Part shown: piece after piece, positions 21,466-31,500 of the stretch
How the letters are laid out: each line of letters starts with the position of its first letter
Position numbering within the stretch: the first letter of the stretch is position 1
From: Streptococcus pneumoniae
GTDB lineage: Bacteria; Bacillota; Bacilli; Lactobacillales; Streptococcaceae
Assembly: GCA_040719455.1 (NCBI GenBank)
Contig: JBFDTN010000001.1
Coordinates: 1,302,001-1,366,000 of the forward strand
Length of the DNA: 64,000 nt
Direction: 5' to 3'
Translations under genes and position numbers: made by a program
The notes under the pieces: generated by a model
Databases searched by the model: none
What the model saw: only the letters and a program-made list of their open reading frames with translations
What the model was told of the DNA's origin: nothing

Positions 21466-23985
21466 TTAGTTTCTCCGTCCGTGGCAATTTTTGAATTTCT
21501 TGCCAGAGCCGCATGGGCACAATTCATTACGACGGAGGTTTTCAATTTTCACATTTTCTGGCATCACAGCATTTTGCGCTGCAATATTTCGAGTGGCAGT
21601 GGTACTGATTTGGTGCTCTGCACGTGGCCGCTCTTGTTCATGAATTTGTGCTTTCATCATCAAGCGCGTCACATCAAATTCGATAGAGCCAATCATATCG
21701 TTAAACATACGGAATCCTTCTGATTGATACTCAACGATTGGATTATTTTGTGCATAACCACGCAAGCCAACAGAACTTCTCAACTGATCAAGCGCATCAA
21801 TATGATCTGTCCACTTGGCATCAACCACGCGCAAAATCAAGACTTTTTGGAATTCTTTGACCGCATCTTCATCACGGAGTTTGGCAATTTGGCTATCATA
21901 GACTTCCAGCGCACGCTCAAATAACTCTTCCTTGATTTGCTTGTCAGACAAGCCTTCCAAATCCTCTTCACTGATAGAATCCTCTGGTAAAAGATTCATC
22001 TTGGCAAAGTTGACAATCGCTTCTAGCTTCTCTTCCTTATCCGCATGGCTATTCATATCGACTGTACGGTTGATTGTACGTTTAATCATTCCATGGATTT
22101 CAGGAGCGAGGTCACGGTCTGCCGTAATCACATCATAGCGCTCTGCATAGATGATTTCTCGTTGTTCACGCATGACATCATCGTATTGAAGGACTTGTTT
22201 ACGCGTATCGTAGTTGTTTCCTTCAACTCGTTTTTGAGCTCCTTCGACCTGACGTGTCAACATCTTAGATTTGATCACAGATTCTTCTTCGCTCAAATTC
22301 ATGCGATCCAAAACAGCCTTAATCCGCTCTGAGCCAAAGCGTTTCATCAAATCATCTTCCAAGGATAGATAGAATTGTGACTCACCTGGATCTCCTTGAC
22401 GACCAGAACGTCCACGCAACTGGTTATCAATCCGACGGCTTTCATGGCGCTCAGTTCCGATGACACAAAGTCCACCAAGCTCACGCACACCCTCACCCAA
22501 TTTAATATCTGTTCCACGTCCCGCCATATTGGTCGCAATCGTAACGGCACCACGTTGTCCAGCATTCATAACGATTTGGGCTTCTTTGTAGTGATTTTTC
22601 GCATTCAAGACTTCGTGAGGAACGCCAGCTTTCACCAACATCTTAGAAATGTAGTCACTGGTTTCAACCGCAACCGTTCCGACAAGGACTGGTTGACCTG
22701 TTTGGTAGCGCTCTTTGACATCTTGCACCACTGCCTTGAACTTAGACTCAATACTTGGATACAAAAGATCTGGATGGTCAATACGAGCAACAGGACGGTT
22801 AGTTGGGATTGGAATCACACGGATATTGTAAATTTCACGGAATTCTTCCTCCTCAGTCTTACCAGTCCCTGTCATCCCTGACAATTTCTTATACATACGG
22901 AAAAGATTTTGGTAAGTGATAGAAGCAGAAGTCTTAGTCTCGTCCTGAACAGGTACCCCTTCTTTGGCTTCAATCGCTTGGTGAAGTCCGTCTGAATAGC
23001 GACGACCTTCCATGGTACGTCCCGTAAATTGATCGACGATAAGGATCTCTTGCTCTTCGCTAACCACATAATCAATGTCAAGCAACATGATGTAGTTGGC
23101 ACGAAGGGCATTGTCAATAAAGTGAGTCAAGGCTACATTTTCAATATCGTAGAGATTATCAAGCTTGAAGTAGCTTTCTGCCTTATCAATCCCTGAGTCT
23201 GAAAGACCAATGGTCTTAGACTGAACGTCAATGATATAGTCATCCTTATCAAGTGATTTCACATAGCTATCTGCCATGTGGTAGAGCTGACTCGTCTCAG
23301 ATGAAACAGGACCAGATACAATCAAAGGCGTACGCGCTTCGTCAATCAAGATAGAGTCTACCTCATCGACCAAGGCATAGTTAAGCGGACGTTGAACCAT
23401 ATTTTCTGCACGGACAACCATGTTATCCCGCAGATAGTCAAATCCAATCTCTGAGTTGGTAGAGTAAGTAATATCACAAGCATAGGCTTCTTTTTTCTCC
23501 ATTGGAGATTTGGCTGCAAGGTTAATCCCTACGGATAGACCAAGCCAAGAGTACAACTCACCCATTTCAGTCGCATCACGTTCAGACAGGTACTCATTGA
23601 CTGTAACAACGTGCACGCCTTTTCCAGAAATCGCATTGAGATAAACCGGCATGGTCGCAGTCAAGGTCTTTCCTTCCCCAGTACGCATCTCTGGCACATC
23701 TCCATGGTGAAGAACAATCCCTCCCATGATCTGCACAGGATATGGGAACAAGCCAAGCACCCGTTTTGCTCCTTCACGGACAACCGCAAAAGCTTCATAA
23801 AGCAAATCATCTAAAGATTCACCATTGCGATGACGTTCTTTGAATTCCTCTGTTTTTGCTTTTAAAGCCTCGTCTGACAAAGCAGCCATTTCATCTTCAT
23901 AGCTGATGACTTTCTTGGCCATTTTTTCTAATTTTCGTAATTCGCCTTTATCATTTTCAATGATTGTTTTTAAAATATTTGCCAT
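21466..23985 (-). CDS. secA: Protein translocase ATPase SecA
   Basis: An 839-residue SecA. Walker A-type [14 protein letters not shown], the [19 protein letters not shown] motif, helicase motif [13 protein letters not shown] and [13 protein letters not shown] are in order. The C-terminus ends in a SEC-C zinc motif ([14 protein letters not shown]). This is the housekeeping SecA that drives export through SecYEG, which the surface peptidases in this window would use. It is preceded by a good promoter. Confidence 0.99.
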   Translation of the reverse strand: MANILKTIIENDKGELRKLEKMAKKVISYEDEMAALSDEALKAKTEEFKERHRNGESLDDLLYEAFAVVREGAKRVLGLFPYPVQIMGGIVLHHGDVPEMRTGEGKTLTATMPVYLNAISGKGVHVVTVNEYLSERDATEMGELYSWLGLSVGINLAAKSPMEKKEAYACDITYSTNSEIGFDYLRDNMVVRAENMVQRPLNYALVDEVDSILIDEARTPLIVSGPVSSETSQLYHMADSYVKSLDKDDYIIDVQSKTIGLSDSGIDKAESYFKLDNLYDIENVALTHFIDNALRANYIMLLDIDYVVSEEQEILIVDQFTGRTMEGRRYSDGLHQAIEAKEGVPVQDETKTSASITYQNLFRMYKKLSGMTGTGKTEEEEFREIYNIRVIPIPTNRPVARIDHPDLLYPSIESKFKAVVQDVKERYQTGQPVLVGTVAVETSDYISKMLVKAGVPHEVLNAKNHYKEAQIVMNAGQRGAVTIATNMAGRGTDIKLGEGVRELGGLCVIGTERHESRRIDNQLRGRSGRQGDPGESQFYLSLEDDLMKRFGSERIKAVLDRMNLSEEESVIKSKMLTRQVEGAQKRVEGNNYDTRKQVLQYDDVMREQREIIYAERYDVITADRDLAPEIHGMIKRTINRTVDMNSHADKEEKLEAIVNFAKMNLLPEDSISEEDLEGLSDKQIKEELFERALEVYDSQIAKLRDEDAVKEFQKVLILRVVDAKWTDHIDALDQLRSSVGLRGYAQNNPIVEYQSEGFRMFNDMIGSIEFDVTRLMMKAQIHEQERPRAEHQISTTATRNIAAQNAVMPENVKIENLRRNELCPCGSGKKFKNCHGRRN

Positions 23986-24076
23986 TTTTTTCCTTACTTA
24001 TTCGTCTTTTGCTCTCAAATCATCCTTCGTTACCTATCAGATTTTTTGAGAGTTATATTTTTAAAATGTTCTTTTC

Positions 24077-24105
24077 ATTATAGCATGTTTTCCTATATCT
24101 TTCAA
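24077..24105 (-). promoter_or_regulatory. secA promoter (extended -10)
   Basis: Minus strand TTGAAA (24105-24100), 17-nt spacer, TGC-TATAAT (24082-24077), i.e. an extended -10. It probably drives secA-aroF-aroG-acpS-alr-recG. Confidence 0.85.
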
Positions 24106-24123
24106 GAATGAGAATAGGTTTTT

Positions 24124-24155
24124 AAACCGATGACAGCTATCTCCATCATCGGTTT
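24124..24155. terminator. Terminator between manA and secA
   Basis: AAACCGATGA pairs with TCATCGGTTT around a 12-nt loop, with a T run on the plus strand and A/T on the minus. It ends the manA transcript just before the secA promoter. Confidence 0.75.
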
Positions 24156-24177
24156 TTCTCCTATTTTATTCGTATTT

Positions 24178-25122
24178 TTAAGGGTGACTTGCAATGATTT
24201 CTAAATCTTCTCCCTTAAACTGCCAACTGCGAACATCATTTGGCAAGATAAAATGATCACCTTTTCTAATTTCATAAGAAGTCTGGTCAATCACAATTTC
24301 CCCTTGACCAGCCAAGACACTAACTAGATAGTAGTCAGCTGTTTGCTTCATCTCAACTTCTCCGGTTAATTCCCACTTGTAAACGGTAAAAAAGCTATTT
24401 GCTACAAGCACAGTTGAGCGCAAATCATCCACACATAGAGTCACCGGACGACTATTTGCAGGTTCACCAATAGTGGTCACATCAATGGATTTCTCCAAAT
24501 GCAATTCCCTGAGATTACCCGCATCGTCCTTTCTGTCAAAATCATAGACACGATAAGTCGTATCGCTCGATTGCTGGGTCTCCAAAATCATGATCCCCTT
24601 ACCAATAGCGTGCATAGTCCCGCTCGGTACATAAAAGAAATCCCCTGCCTTAACAGGAACCTTTTGCAACAAATTATCCCAGTCTTTTTGTTCAATCTTT
24701 TCTCTGAGCTCTTCTTTTGATGTGGCTTTGTGCCCATAGATAATCTCAGAGCCTTCATCGGCAGCTATCACATACCAACATTCGGTCTTGCCAAGCTCAC
24801 CCTCATGCTCAAGCCCGTAGTCATCATCTGGATGAACCTGCACACTCAGCCAATCATTGGCATCCAAAATCTTGGTCAACAGCGGAAAAACTGCTTCCTT
24901 ACGATTTCCAAATAGTTCACGGTGCTCTCGGTACAAATCATCTAATTGAAAACCAGCGTAGACTCCGTTTTTAACGGTGGAAACACCATTTGGATGGGCG
25001 GATATCGCCCAATATTCTCCTACCTGCTCACTCGCAGTCTCATAGCCAAACTCATCACGAAGTTTCACTCCACCCCAGATTTTTTCTTGCATGACGGATT
25101 GTAAAAATAACGGTTCTGCCAT
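24178..25122 (-). CDS. manA: Mannose-6-phosphate isomerase, class I
   Basis: A 314-residue zinc-dependent isomerase interconverting mannose 6-phosphate and fructose 6-phosphate. Zinc-site motifs are visible: VQVHPDDDY near residue 95 and GKTECWYV near 115, with PSGTMHAIG near 170. The length is typical of Firmicute ManA. It has a GAGGAG ribosome site and a TATGAT extended -10 just upstream. It is transcribed divergently from the surface-peptidase island. Confidence 0.96.
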   Translation of the reverse strand: MAEPLFLQSVMQEKIWGGVKLRDEFGYETASEQVGEYWAISAHPNGVSTVKNGVYAGFQLDDLYREHRELFGNRKEAVFPLLTKILDANDWLSVQVHPDDDYGLEHEGELGKTECWYVIAADEGSEIIYGHKATSKEELREKIEQKDWDNLLQKVPVKAGDFFYVPSGTMHAIGKGIMILETQQSSDTTYRVYDFDRKDDAGNLRELHLEKSIDVTTIGEPANSRPVTLCVDDLRSTVLVANSFFTVYKWELTGEVEMKQTADYYLVSVLAGQGEIVIDQTSYEIRKGDHFILPNDVRSWQFKGEDLEIIASHP

Positions 25123-25265
25123 TATACTCCTCTTTTCTATATTCTTTCTCTATCATAGCAAAATTCTCTCAGAAAATCAGTTTTAAACCCTGTCTTCTTA
25201 TACCAGCTATCTCAAACAGGTTTTATCAAAAATAAGAAAAATTTCTCACTATTTTAGTGAAAAAT

Positions 25266-25311
25266 TTGGCATTTTTACTTGAAAAACAGATGTATAATGT
25301 AAGCGTAAACA
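25266..25311 (+). promoter_or_regulatory. Promoter with cre site, ancestral to the first C69 gene
   Basis: A TATAAT at 25293-25298 overlaps a cre box ATGTAAGCGTAAACA at 25297-25311, an exact fit to the CcpA consensus WTGNAANCGNWWNCA. No good -35 is at 17 nt; TTGGCA at 25266 is 21 nt away. Upstream at about 25243-25265 is an inverted repeat TTTCTCACT/AGTGAAAAA. The same -10/cre block occurs at 32099-32117 before the second C69 gene. The IS630 insertion at 25342 now separates this promoter from its gene by about 0.9 kb. Confidence 0.8.
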
Positions 25312-25355
25312 AAGAGAGCTTGAGAGGTCATTCTCATAAGATATAGTCGTTTAGT

Positions 25356-25847
25356 CTATAAACAGTATTTTAGACTTTCATAGATAGACTTGCCAGCTCT
25401 AAGTAGCTCCCGAACCTTATGTTTGAGATTCGCCCAATAGTGTTCAATTGGATTGAGTTCGGGCGAATAAGGAGGTAATGGAAAAAAATAATGTCCTTTG
25501 TCTATGGCGAGTTTATCTAACCTGGCTTTGGGGTGAAAGCTAGCATTGTCCATCACAATCAGATGGGGCTCTGACAAAGAAGGCAAGAGTTGCTTGTCAA
25601 ACCACTTAGTAAAAAAGTCACTTGTCATGCTTTCTTTGTAAATCATAGGCGCAACAATATCCTGACCAACCAGCCCTGCAACGACAGATGTACGTTCAAA
25701 ACGACGACCACTTATCTTGTCATAGACCTTCACGCCTCTAGGTGCTCGACCTCGCTTTCGGTAAAGATAGGTATCAATCCCTGTTTCATCAATATAGACA
25801 ATAGGGATGGTATCAAAGCAGGATAAAACCTCATGATACCGTCTCAC
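25356..25847 (-). CDS. IS630 transposase, catalytic (DDE) part
   Basis: A 163-residue DDE domain: VYIDETGID, IVMDNASFHP and LPPYSPELNPIEHYWANLK are the three acidic motifs of IS630/Tc1 transposases. It is probably expressed as a fusion with the upstream helix-turn-helix frame by ribosomal frameshifting, as in IS630-Spn1 (family knowledge). Confidence 0.9.
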   Translation of the reverse strand: MRRYHEVLSCFDTIPIVYIDETGIDTYLYRKRGRAPRGVKVYDKISGRRFERTSVVAGLVGQDIVAPMIYKESMTSDFFTKWFDKQLLPSLSEPHLIVMDNASFHPKARLDKLAIDKGHYFFPLPPYSPELNPIEHYWANLKHKVRELLRAGKSIYESLKYCL

Positions 25848-25854
25848 TTCCTCC

Positions 25855-26211
25855 TTATTTTGTTCGATGTAGGTCGTCGTCTTTTTTTAAAGTGATACCG
25901 AGTTGCTTGAGAGCTGCCCAAACAGAGGAGATACGGCAGTTAAAGTGTTCTGCTATTTCCCGCAAAAAAGCATCCGGGTGTTGCTCTACATATGCTTCTA
26001 ATTGATCTAAGGGAATTTTTCGAGACTTGGCAACTCGTGCTTTCCGCTCTAGGTGTCCTTGTTCTGCAAGCTGTTTTTCCCACACATACAACGTATTGGT
26101 ACTAATACCAAAAACTGCACATGCTTCTTTTTTGGTGTGACCAGCAGTAACGTAGTCTATTACTCGTTTTCTAAAATTCAATTCGTAAGCCATAAACTTA
26201 TTATAACACAT
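25855..26211 (-). CDS. IS630 transposase, DNA-binding part
   Basis: A 118-residue helix-turn-helix frame (MAYELNFRKRVIDYVTAGHT, then KEACAVFGISTNTLYVWEKQ) with a second HTH near 80-105. The likely start is MAYELN, five residues inside the open frame. It ends 8 nt before the catalytic frame, consistent with a frameshift fusion. Confidence 0.88.
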   Translation of the reverse strand: MCYNKFMAYELNFRKRVIDYVTAGHTKKEACAVFGISTNTLYVWEKQLAEQGHLERKARVAKSRKIPLDQLEAYVEQHPDAFLREIAEHFNCRISSVWAALKQLGITLKKDDDLHRTK

Positions 26212-26299
26212 ACTGTTTATAAACTAAAGGAGTATAAAAAGGAGGCGACAAGCTATCTCTCAGTCTCTCTTTACTCGAAATCTATAAAAGGAGAATGTT

Positions 26300-28486
26300 A
26301 TGCAATCCAAACATATCAAAGGGCTCATCGCAGCAACCCTATTTTCAACCGCCTTATTAGCAGCTAAACCAACAGAAGCCTGTTCAGCTTTCATCATCGG
26401 AAAAGACTTGACTGAAGACGGCTCCTATCTTTTTGGACGTACGGAAGATTATCCTTTCCAAAATGGAAATGCTGACCACAACAAAAATTTCATTGTTCAT
26501 GAAGCACAAGATTATCAACCAGGGGAATTTCAACATGATGGCGACACAGGATTTACCTATGAACACGCTGCTCACGAATACAAATACACCTCAACACCTG
26601 ACGCGGAACGGGGAGACCAAGACGCGACTGAGGCAGACAAGGCAAAACTAAGTGCTGAAGAAGGCTTTGCAGAAAGCAATCTCAACGGTACTTATGGCGC
26701 TCATGGTTTCAATGAACATGGAGTCTCTATGTCAGCCACTGTCACTGCAAGCCCAGTTGCTGGATATGAAACAGGAAATTTCCAAAAGATTGAAAAAGTT
26801 GATCCATTTACCAGCGTCATTCAGCGACAACGCCAAGAAGAGCTAGAGGAAACCGCAAAATCCAGTGTTCAAATAGAAGCTGAAAAAGCTAGCAAAGACG
26901 CTAAAAATAAAGCCCTAACAGAAGGCAAAACAGAAAAAGAAGCAAAGAAAGTCGCCAAAGAAGCTGCTCAAGTCATCTACGACGCAGCCATCAAAGAAGC
27001 CACAGACGCCCAAAATAAAAAAGATCCAAGCTATCTCGCACCATTAGGTGGGCTGGGTGAATCTAGCATGATTGACTTGGTTCTTCCACGGGTAAAAACA
27101 GCTCGTGAAGGGATTGAGTTAATCGCTAAAGTTCTTGAAGAAAAAGGAGCCTATGATGGCAATGTCATCATGATTGGGGACAAAAAAGAGCTCTGGTATA
27201 TGGAAATTTTGTCTGGTCACCAATATGTCGCCATTAAATATCCAGCCGATAAATACTCTGTTTTCCCAAATACTTGGTCACTTGGTAGCGTTGACTTTAA
27301 CGACAAGGAAAATGTCATTGCGTCCAAAGATGTAGAAAAAATCGCCAAAGAAGCTGGTTCAGCTACTTATGATAAAGATGGTAACTTCCTTATCGCTCGT
27401 TCATACGGTCCAGACAAAGATTCACCAGGCAACCGTTCACGCGCCTATGCAGGAATCAAACTTTTAGACCCTGATTCACCTATCCAGTACAACGATGATT
27501 TCTATGATCTCCTTCGTACTCCGACCAATCCCCATAAAAAATTCTCGCTTCAAGACGTCTTTAACCTTCAACGCAATCGTTTTGAACACTTACCAGAATT
27601 CAAACCTGACGATGAAGCACCAAAAGACTTGAAATACAACCGCCGTATTGGACACGATGTCTATAAATACGCCCTCGGAAATAAAAATGTCATCAACGCC
27701 CATGTCTATCAAATCAATCCAAATCTCCCAACAGAGTTTGGAGGAATTGCTTGGCTAGGATTTGGTCAAACTAGAAACACACCGTACGTTCCATACTACG
27801 GAAACATCACAGAAACTCCGAAAGAATTTCATCCACAAAGTACAGAGTATGACACCAATTCTTGGTATTGGACTGTGCAAAACATTGACAAACTAACTTC
27901 TGAACATTATGACCTTTTCGGCAATACCATTCAAAAACGCTGGAAAGCTATTGAAGAATTGGAAATCGCTCGTCAAGATAAGATGAATGCATTTTACACA
28001 GAAGCTGGACTCAGTCCTGAGCAAGCCAGCAGAATGGTGACAGCTGATTTTCTTCGTTTAGCAGAAACTATGTTTAAGGAAATGAAAACTGTCGAAAAGA
28101 AACTCCAAGCTGCTATTGACGGTGATAAGGAAGCACTCGCTTGGCTCCAAAGCTTAGACAATCTGCCAGTCTTACCAGAACCTCATCTCTACAAACTCGA
28201 GTCAACAGGTAGCCAACCTGTGTCCTACAATCCACCGAGCGCACCACTCTCTCACTTTATCCAACGTGGTCAAACTCAAAAAACTCATGTTCAAGCATTG
28301 GGAAGCAAAGCAACGAACAAACAAGATACCAAACCACTTTCAAAAGACGAAGCACCTGCTGTATCAGATAGCAGCAAATCTCTACCACAAACAAATGGTC
28401 ATACATCTAGTATGATTGAAAGCCTCGGTCTCATACTCCTTACTCTCTCTGGATTCTTTATGAAAAAAGGGAAAAAAGAAAACTAA
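26300..28486 (+). CDS. Surface-anchored C69 family dipeptidase (copy 1)
   Basis: A 728-residue secreted peptidase of family C69 (PepD, Ntn-hydrolase). The signal peptide ends at Ala27, so cleavage exposes Cys28 (ACSAFIIGKDLTEDG) as N-terminal nucleophile. The catalytic domain runs to about residue 590, with GLGESSMIDLVLPR and ILSGHQYVAIKYPADK blocks. A lysine/alanine/glutamate-rich insert (about 175-245) looks like coiled coil. The C-terminus is a sortase signal with LPQTN at 695-699 instead of LPxTG, then a hydrophobic stretch and KKGKKEN. An AAGGAG ribosome site precedes the ATG. A paralogue lies at 32153-34243. Confidence 0.93.
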   Translation: MQSKHIKGLIAATLFSTALLAAKPTEACSAFIIGKDLTEDGSYLFGRTEDYPFQNGNADHNKNFIVHEAQDYQPGEFQHDGDTGFTYEHAAHEYKYTSTPDAERGDQDATEADKAKLSAEEGFAESNLNGTYGAHGFNEHGVSMSATVTASPVAGYETGNFQKIEKVDPFTSVIQRQRQEELEETAKSSVQIEAEKASKDAKNKALTEGKTEKEAKKVAKEAAQVIYDAAIKEATDAQNKKDPSYLAPLGGLGESSMIDLVLPRVKTAREGIELIAKVLEEKGAYDGNVIMIGDKKELWYMEILSGHQYVAIKYPADKYSVFPNTWSLGSVDFNDKENVIASKDVEKIAKEAGSATYDKDGNFLIARSYGPDKDSPGNRSRAYAGIKLLDPDSPIQYNDDFYDLLRTPTNPHKKFSLQDVFNLQRNRFEHLPEFKPDDEAPKDLKYNRRIGHDVYKYALGNKNVINAHVYQINPNLPTEFGGIAWLGFGQTRNTPYVPYYGNITETPKEFHPQSTEYDTNSWYWTVQNIDKLTSEHYDLFGNTIQKRWKAIEELEIARQDKMNAFYTEAGLSPEQASRMVTADFLRLAETMFKEMKTVEKKLQAAIDGDKEALAWLQSLDNLPVLPEPHLYKLESTGSQPVSYNPPSAPLSHFIQRGQTQKTHVQALGSKATNKQDTKPLSKDEAPAVSDSSKSLPQTNGHTSSMIESLGLILLTLSGFFMKKGKKEN

Positions 28487-28491
28487 GAATG

Positions 28492-28524
28492 TAAGAACGT
28501 AGCAGACTGCTACGTTCTTATTTT
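28492..28524 (+). terminator. Hairpin between first C69 and M26 genes
   Basis: A perfect 13-bp stem (TAAGAACGTAGCA with TGCTACGTTCTTA), 3-nt loop, then TTTT. No promoter is visible in the 36 nt before the next gene, so it may act as a partial terminator that lowers downstream expression. Confidence 0.85.
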
Positions 28525-28560
28525 ACCCTCATCACTATTACAGAAAAGAAGGAAATCATC

Positions 28561-31500
28561 ATGTCCTCAAAAAAGAAACTTCTTCATCAACTCACACTTA
28601 GCTCAACAACTCTCCTGTTAGCGGCTAGTCTAACTGGATGGGTACAAGCTGACGAGACAAGTAATATCACACCTCAAACAGAAACAGAGGTAAAAAATAG
28701 TATTATTGAAGATAAAAATCCCAGCGTAGAAAAAACTCCCTCTAGCACCCATACGACAGAGACTCAAAACATTGCCTTAGAAAATGCTAAAATCCTTCTA
28801 CCTTATGCCGATGAAACAGAACAAACAGTCTACGCAGAAAAAATTTCCGCTGATGACAAGCTGGCAACTACTAAACTCACATCGGCTATCACCATGCAAG
28901 ATAAAGATATTGTCACCGATGTCTATGGCAAGGAACATTCAGTCAATAAACTCTTGCTCCACTACGAGGATAATTCGATCGAGTACAAAGATCTTGCTTA
29001 TCAAAAAACCGACGACGACAAACACGCTCACTATCAACTGGATAAATCTCTAAAGTACACACCAAAGCAAGTCATCGCTCCTCTTGACGACATTCTGGAT
29101 AAACTAGAGCCCCCTTTAAAAGAAGTAACCTACAAATCTACCCAAGTCTATCAAGCTCTTGGAATCACAGAGAACCAAGAAGAAACAATGGATAAACTTT
29201 ATCTGGAACACTCTTTTGTTGATGTCCAAAAAAATGTGCGTGAATTTATCAAAAAAGTTCTCATCAACGATGATTCTATCCAGCTTAACAATCCAGACGC
29301 TATCCATAAAGTAGTTGATTCTATCCTTGAAAATAAAGAGAAGGTCCTACTCAGCCTTGCTTATCTGAATCGCTGGTACGATGTCGCTTATGGAGACATC
29401 AAATCCAAAGAGCTTACCATATATCGCCAAGATTTCTTTGGTATGAAAAATCAGCCTTTGGAATTACTGTTAAAAATTGGTAGCGAAGGACATAAAGGGT
29501 ACGAACCACAAAATAACTATAAATACTATGCACGCTTGCTCGCATCCTTTACAGGCAAGTCAATTCTCCCTGAATTTTTAGAAAGCTATCGTGAGGCCTT
29601 TTTGCCAAATATGAGCAACAACGATTGGTTTAAGAGCACATCAAAAGCCTATATTGTGGAAGAACCTTCTCACCATGTCACCGACTCATCTAGCAATCTT
29701 TACGATCGACTCAAAGACCTATCTCGTCGCGACGAATATAGCACCAAGAAAAATCGACGACGTTTTCGAAATATGCTCCTACCACTGCTAACCATACCAG
29801 AGCATAATCTTTATATTATGAATGTTCTTTCTACTATTATATTTGGAACCTACGAACGCTATATTGACCCAGAATTAAAACATTCCAGTCCAACTGAATA
29901 CTACGAAAAGATAGCAGCATTCGAACAGCAAATCACAGATTCAGCCGAGAAGTTTCGACGTCATTTTGATATGTGGTATCGCATCCTTCCTGATGAATAT
30001 AAGGAACAAATGAAATTATACGTTCCTGTATGGGATTCCTTAGGGCGTTACCAAAAGAATCCTGAAACCAATCGGTACGAAGGCATTTGGTTCCCAGAAT
30101 ACGGAGAAGATTCCCCTGCTTCTATTCAAAATTTCTTTGGACCAGTTGGAGCTTACAATCCCTATGGCAACATCAAATATGTTGGAGCTTTTGCAGATGC
30201 GTTAGAAAAAGAAATTGTCTTTGTCATCACTGGTCTCATCAGTGAACGTGGAATCGGAACGCTTACTCATGAGATGGTGCATATGTATGATTACTACACC
30301 TATCTCTTGCGTAATGGCAGACGCCAATTCATGTGGCCAGAAGCCTTTCCAGAAGGGTTCCTTCAAGCACCAGATAATAGTGATGTTCCAATTATTGGTA
30401 TTAACTCCGTACTAGACCACACGCAAAATACTGACCGGCAGCGGTTCCACAATCTCAATCCTGAGCGGTTCCAAAATGCGGATGATTTGCAAGAATACAT
30501 GCATGGCATATTTGATGTCGTTTACATGATGGAATATGCTGAAGGAATGGCGGTTCTTGATAAGGATAAGGCAGTTCAAAAGAAGTGGTTCAGTAAGCTT
30601 GAAACCATTAACATTCCAAATGCAGATGGATACGATGAGGGGCGCAATGTTAAACGCCCGTTTACTGAGGAAGAATGGCAAACCATGTCTCTCAAGACTA
30701 TCGATGATTTGGTTGATTACAATGTCATGACCAATCGCAGCTATAATCCTACATACGATAAAACTATCGAATTTGATGATGAACATCCAACTCATCTCCT
30801 CCAAAATGGTTATGATATGATTACCCCATTTGGACCTATCTATGCTTCAGCTGAAAGTCCATCATCACCGGGAGATTTATCCTTTAAACGAACAGGACTT
30901 GAGCTACTTGCTGGCAAAGGTTTTGAAAAAGGACTGGTTCCTTATGCTTCCAATCAATACAAAGATGAAGCTTGGGCAGATAGCATTCAAGACTGGTCCG
31001 TCAGCGATCCCTTTGTCTTTAGGAAACTTCTCCCAGAATATAACGGTTCATTTGCAGCCTTTAAAAAGGCAATGTATCACGAACGTATCGATCAATTAGG
31101 AAATCTAAAACCAGTGACTATCCATTATTTAGAGCAAGATATCTCTGTTGATTCCTTTGAAACATTAATGAAGCTCATGAAAGAAGCCGTTAATCACGAT
31201 ATTGAAAAAGAATTAATTGATAATAGTGAAGAGTCCCAAGTAACCAAACTTGAAAAAGCGTTGCTAGACGCCTATCTCAAATCGACGGACGATTTTAGAA
31301 CTTCTATTTTTAAAGAAAAAGAAAGCAAACCTACTTCACCAGAAATCCCTAACAAATCTGATCAACCAACCATAACTACTGAAAGCAAGGTCATCGGACT
31401 TGTCCATGAACCAACACAAATCAAAATATTGAGCACAACAGCCGCACTTAATGGTGCTGTGGACTTAAAGGTACAAACACTACTAACTTCAGTAAGTGAA

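Larger units (their letters stand above)
25342..26236 (-). mobile_element. IS630-family insertion sequence, copy 1
   Basis: An 895-bp element bounded by TA on both sides. Its terminal inverted repeats share TTTAGT, one variable base, then TATAAACAGTAT. It encodes two frames that together make an IS630/Tc1-type transposase, as in IS630-Spn1. A second copy at 62978-63872 differs by one base in the parts I compared (25867 A versus 63503 C). This copy sits in the leader of the first C69 peptidase gene. Confidence 0.93.

Noticed and set aside
25162-25180. CodY-like sequence (TTCTCTCAGAAAATC) between manA and the peptidase island
   Set aside because: Several mismatches to AATTTTCWGAAAATT and nearer to the manA promoter than to the C69 promoter; too weak to list as a site.
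26300-26380. Lipoprotein signal on the C69 enzymes
   Set aside because: The Cys follows TEA or AEA without the lipobox Leu at -3, and it is the expected N-terminal nucleophile of the family.
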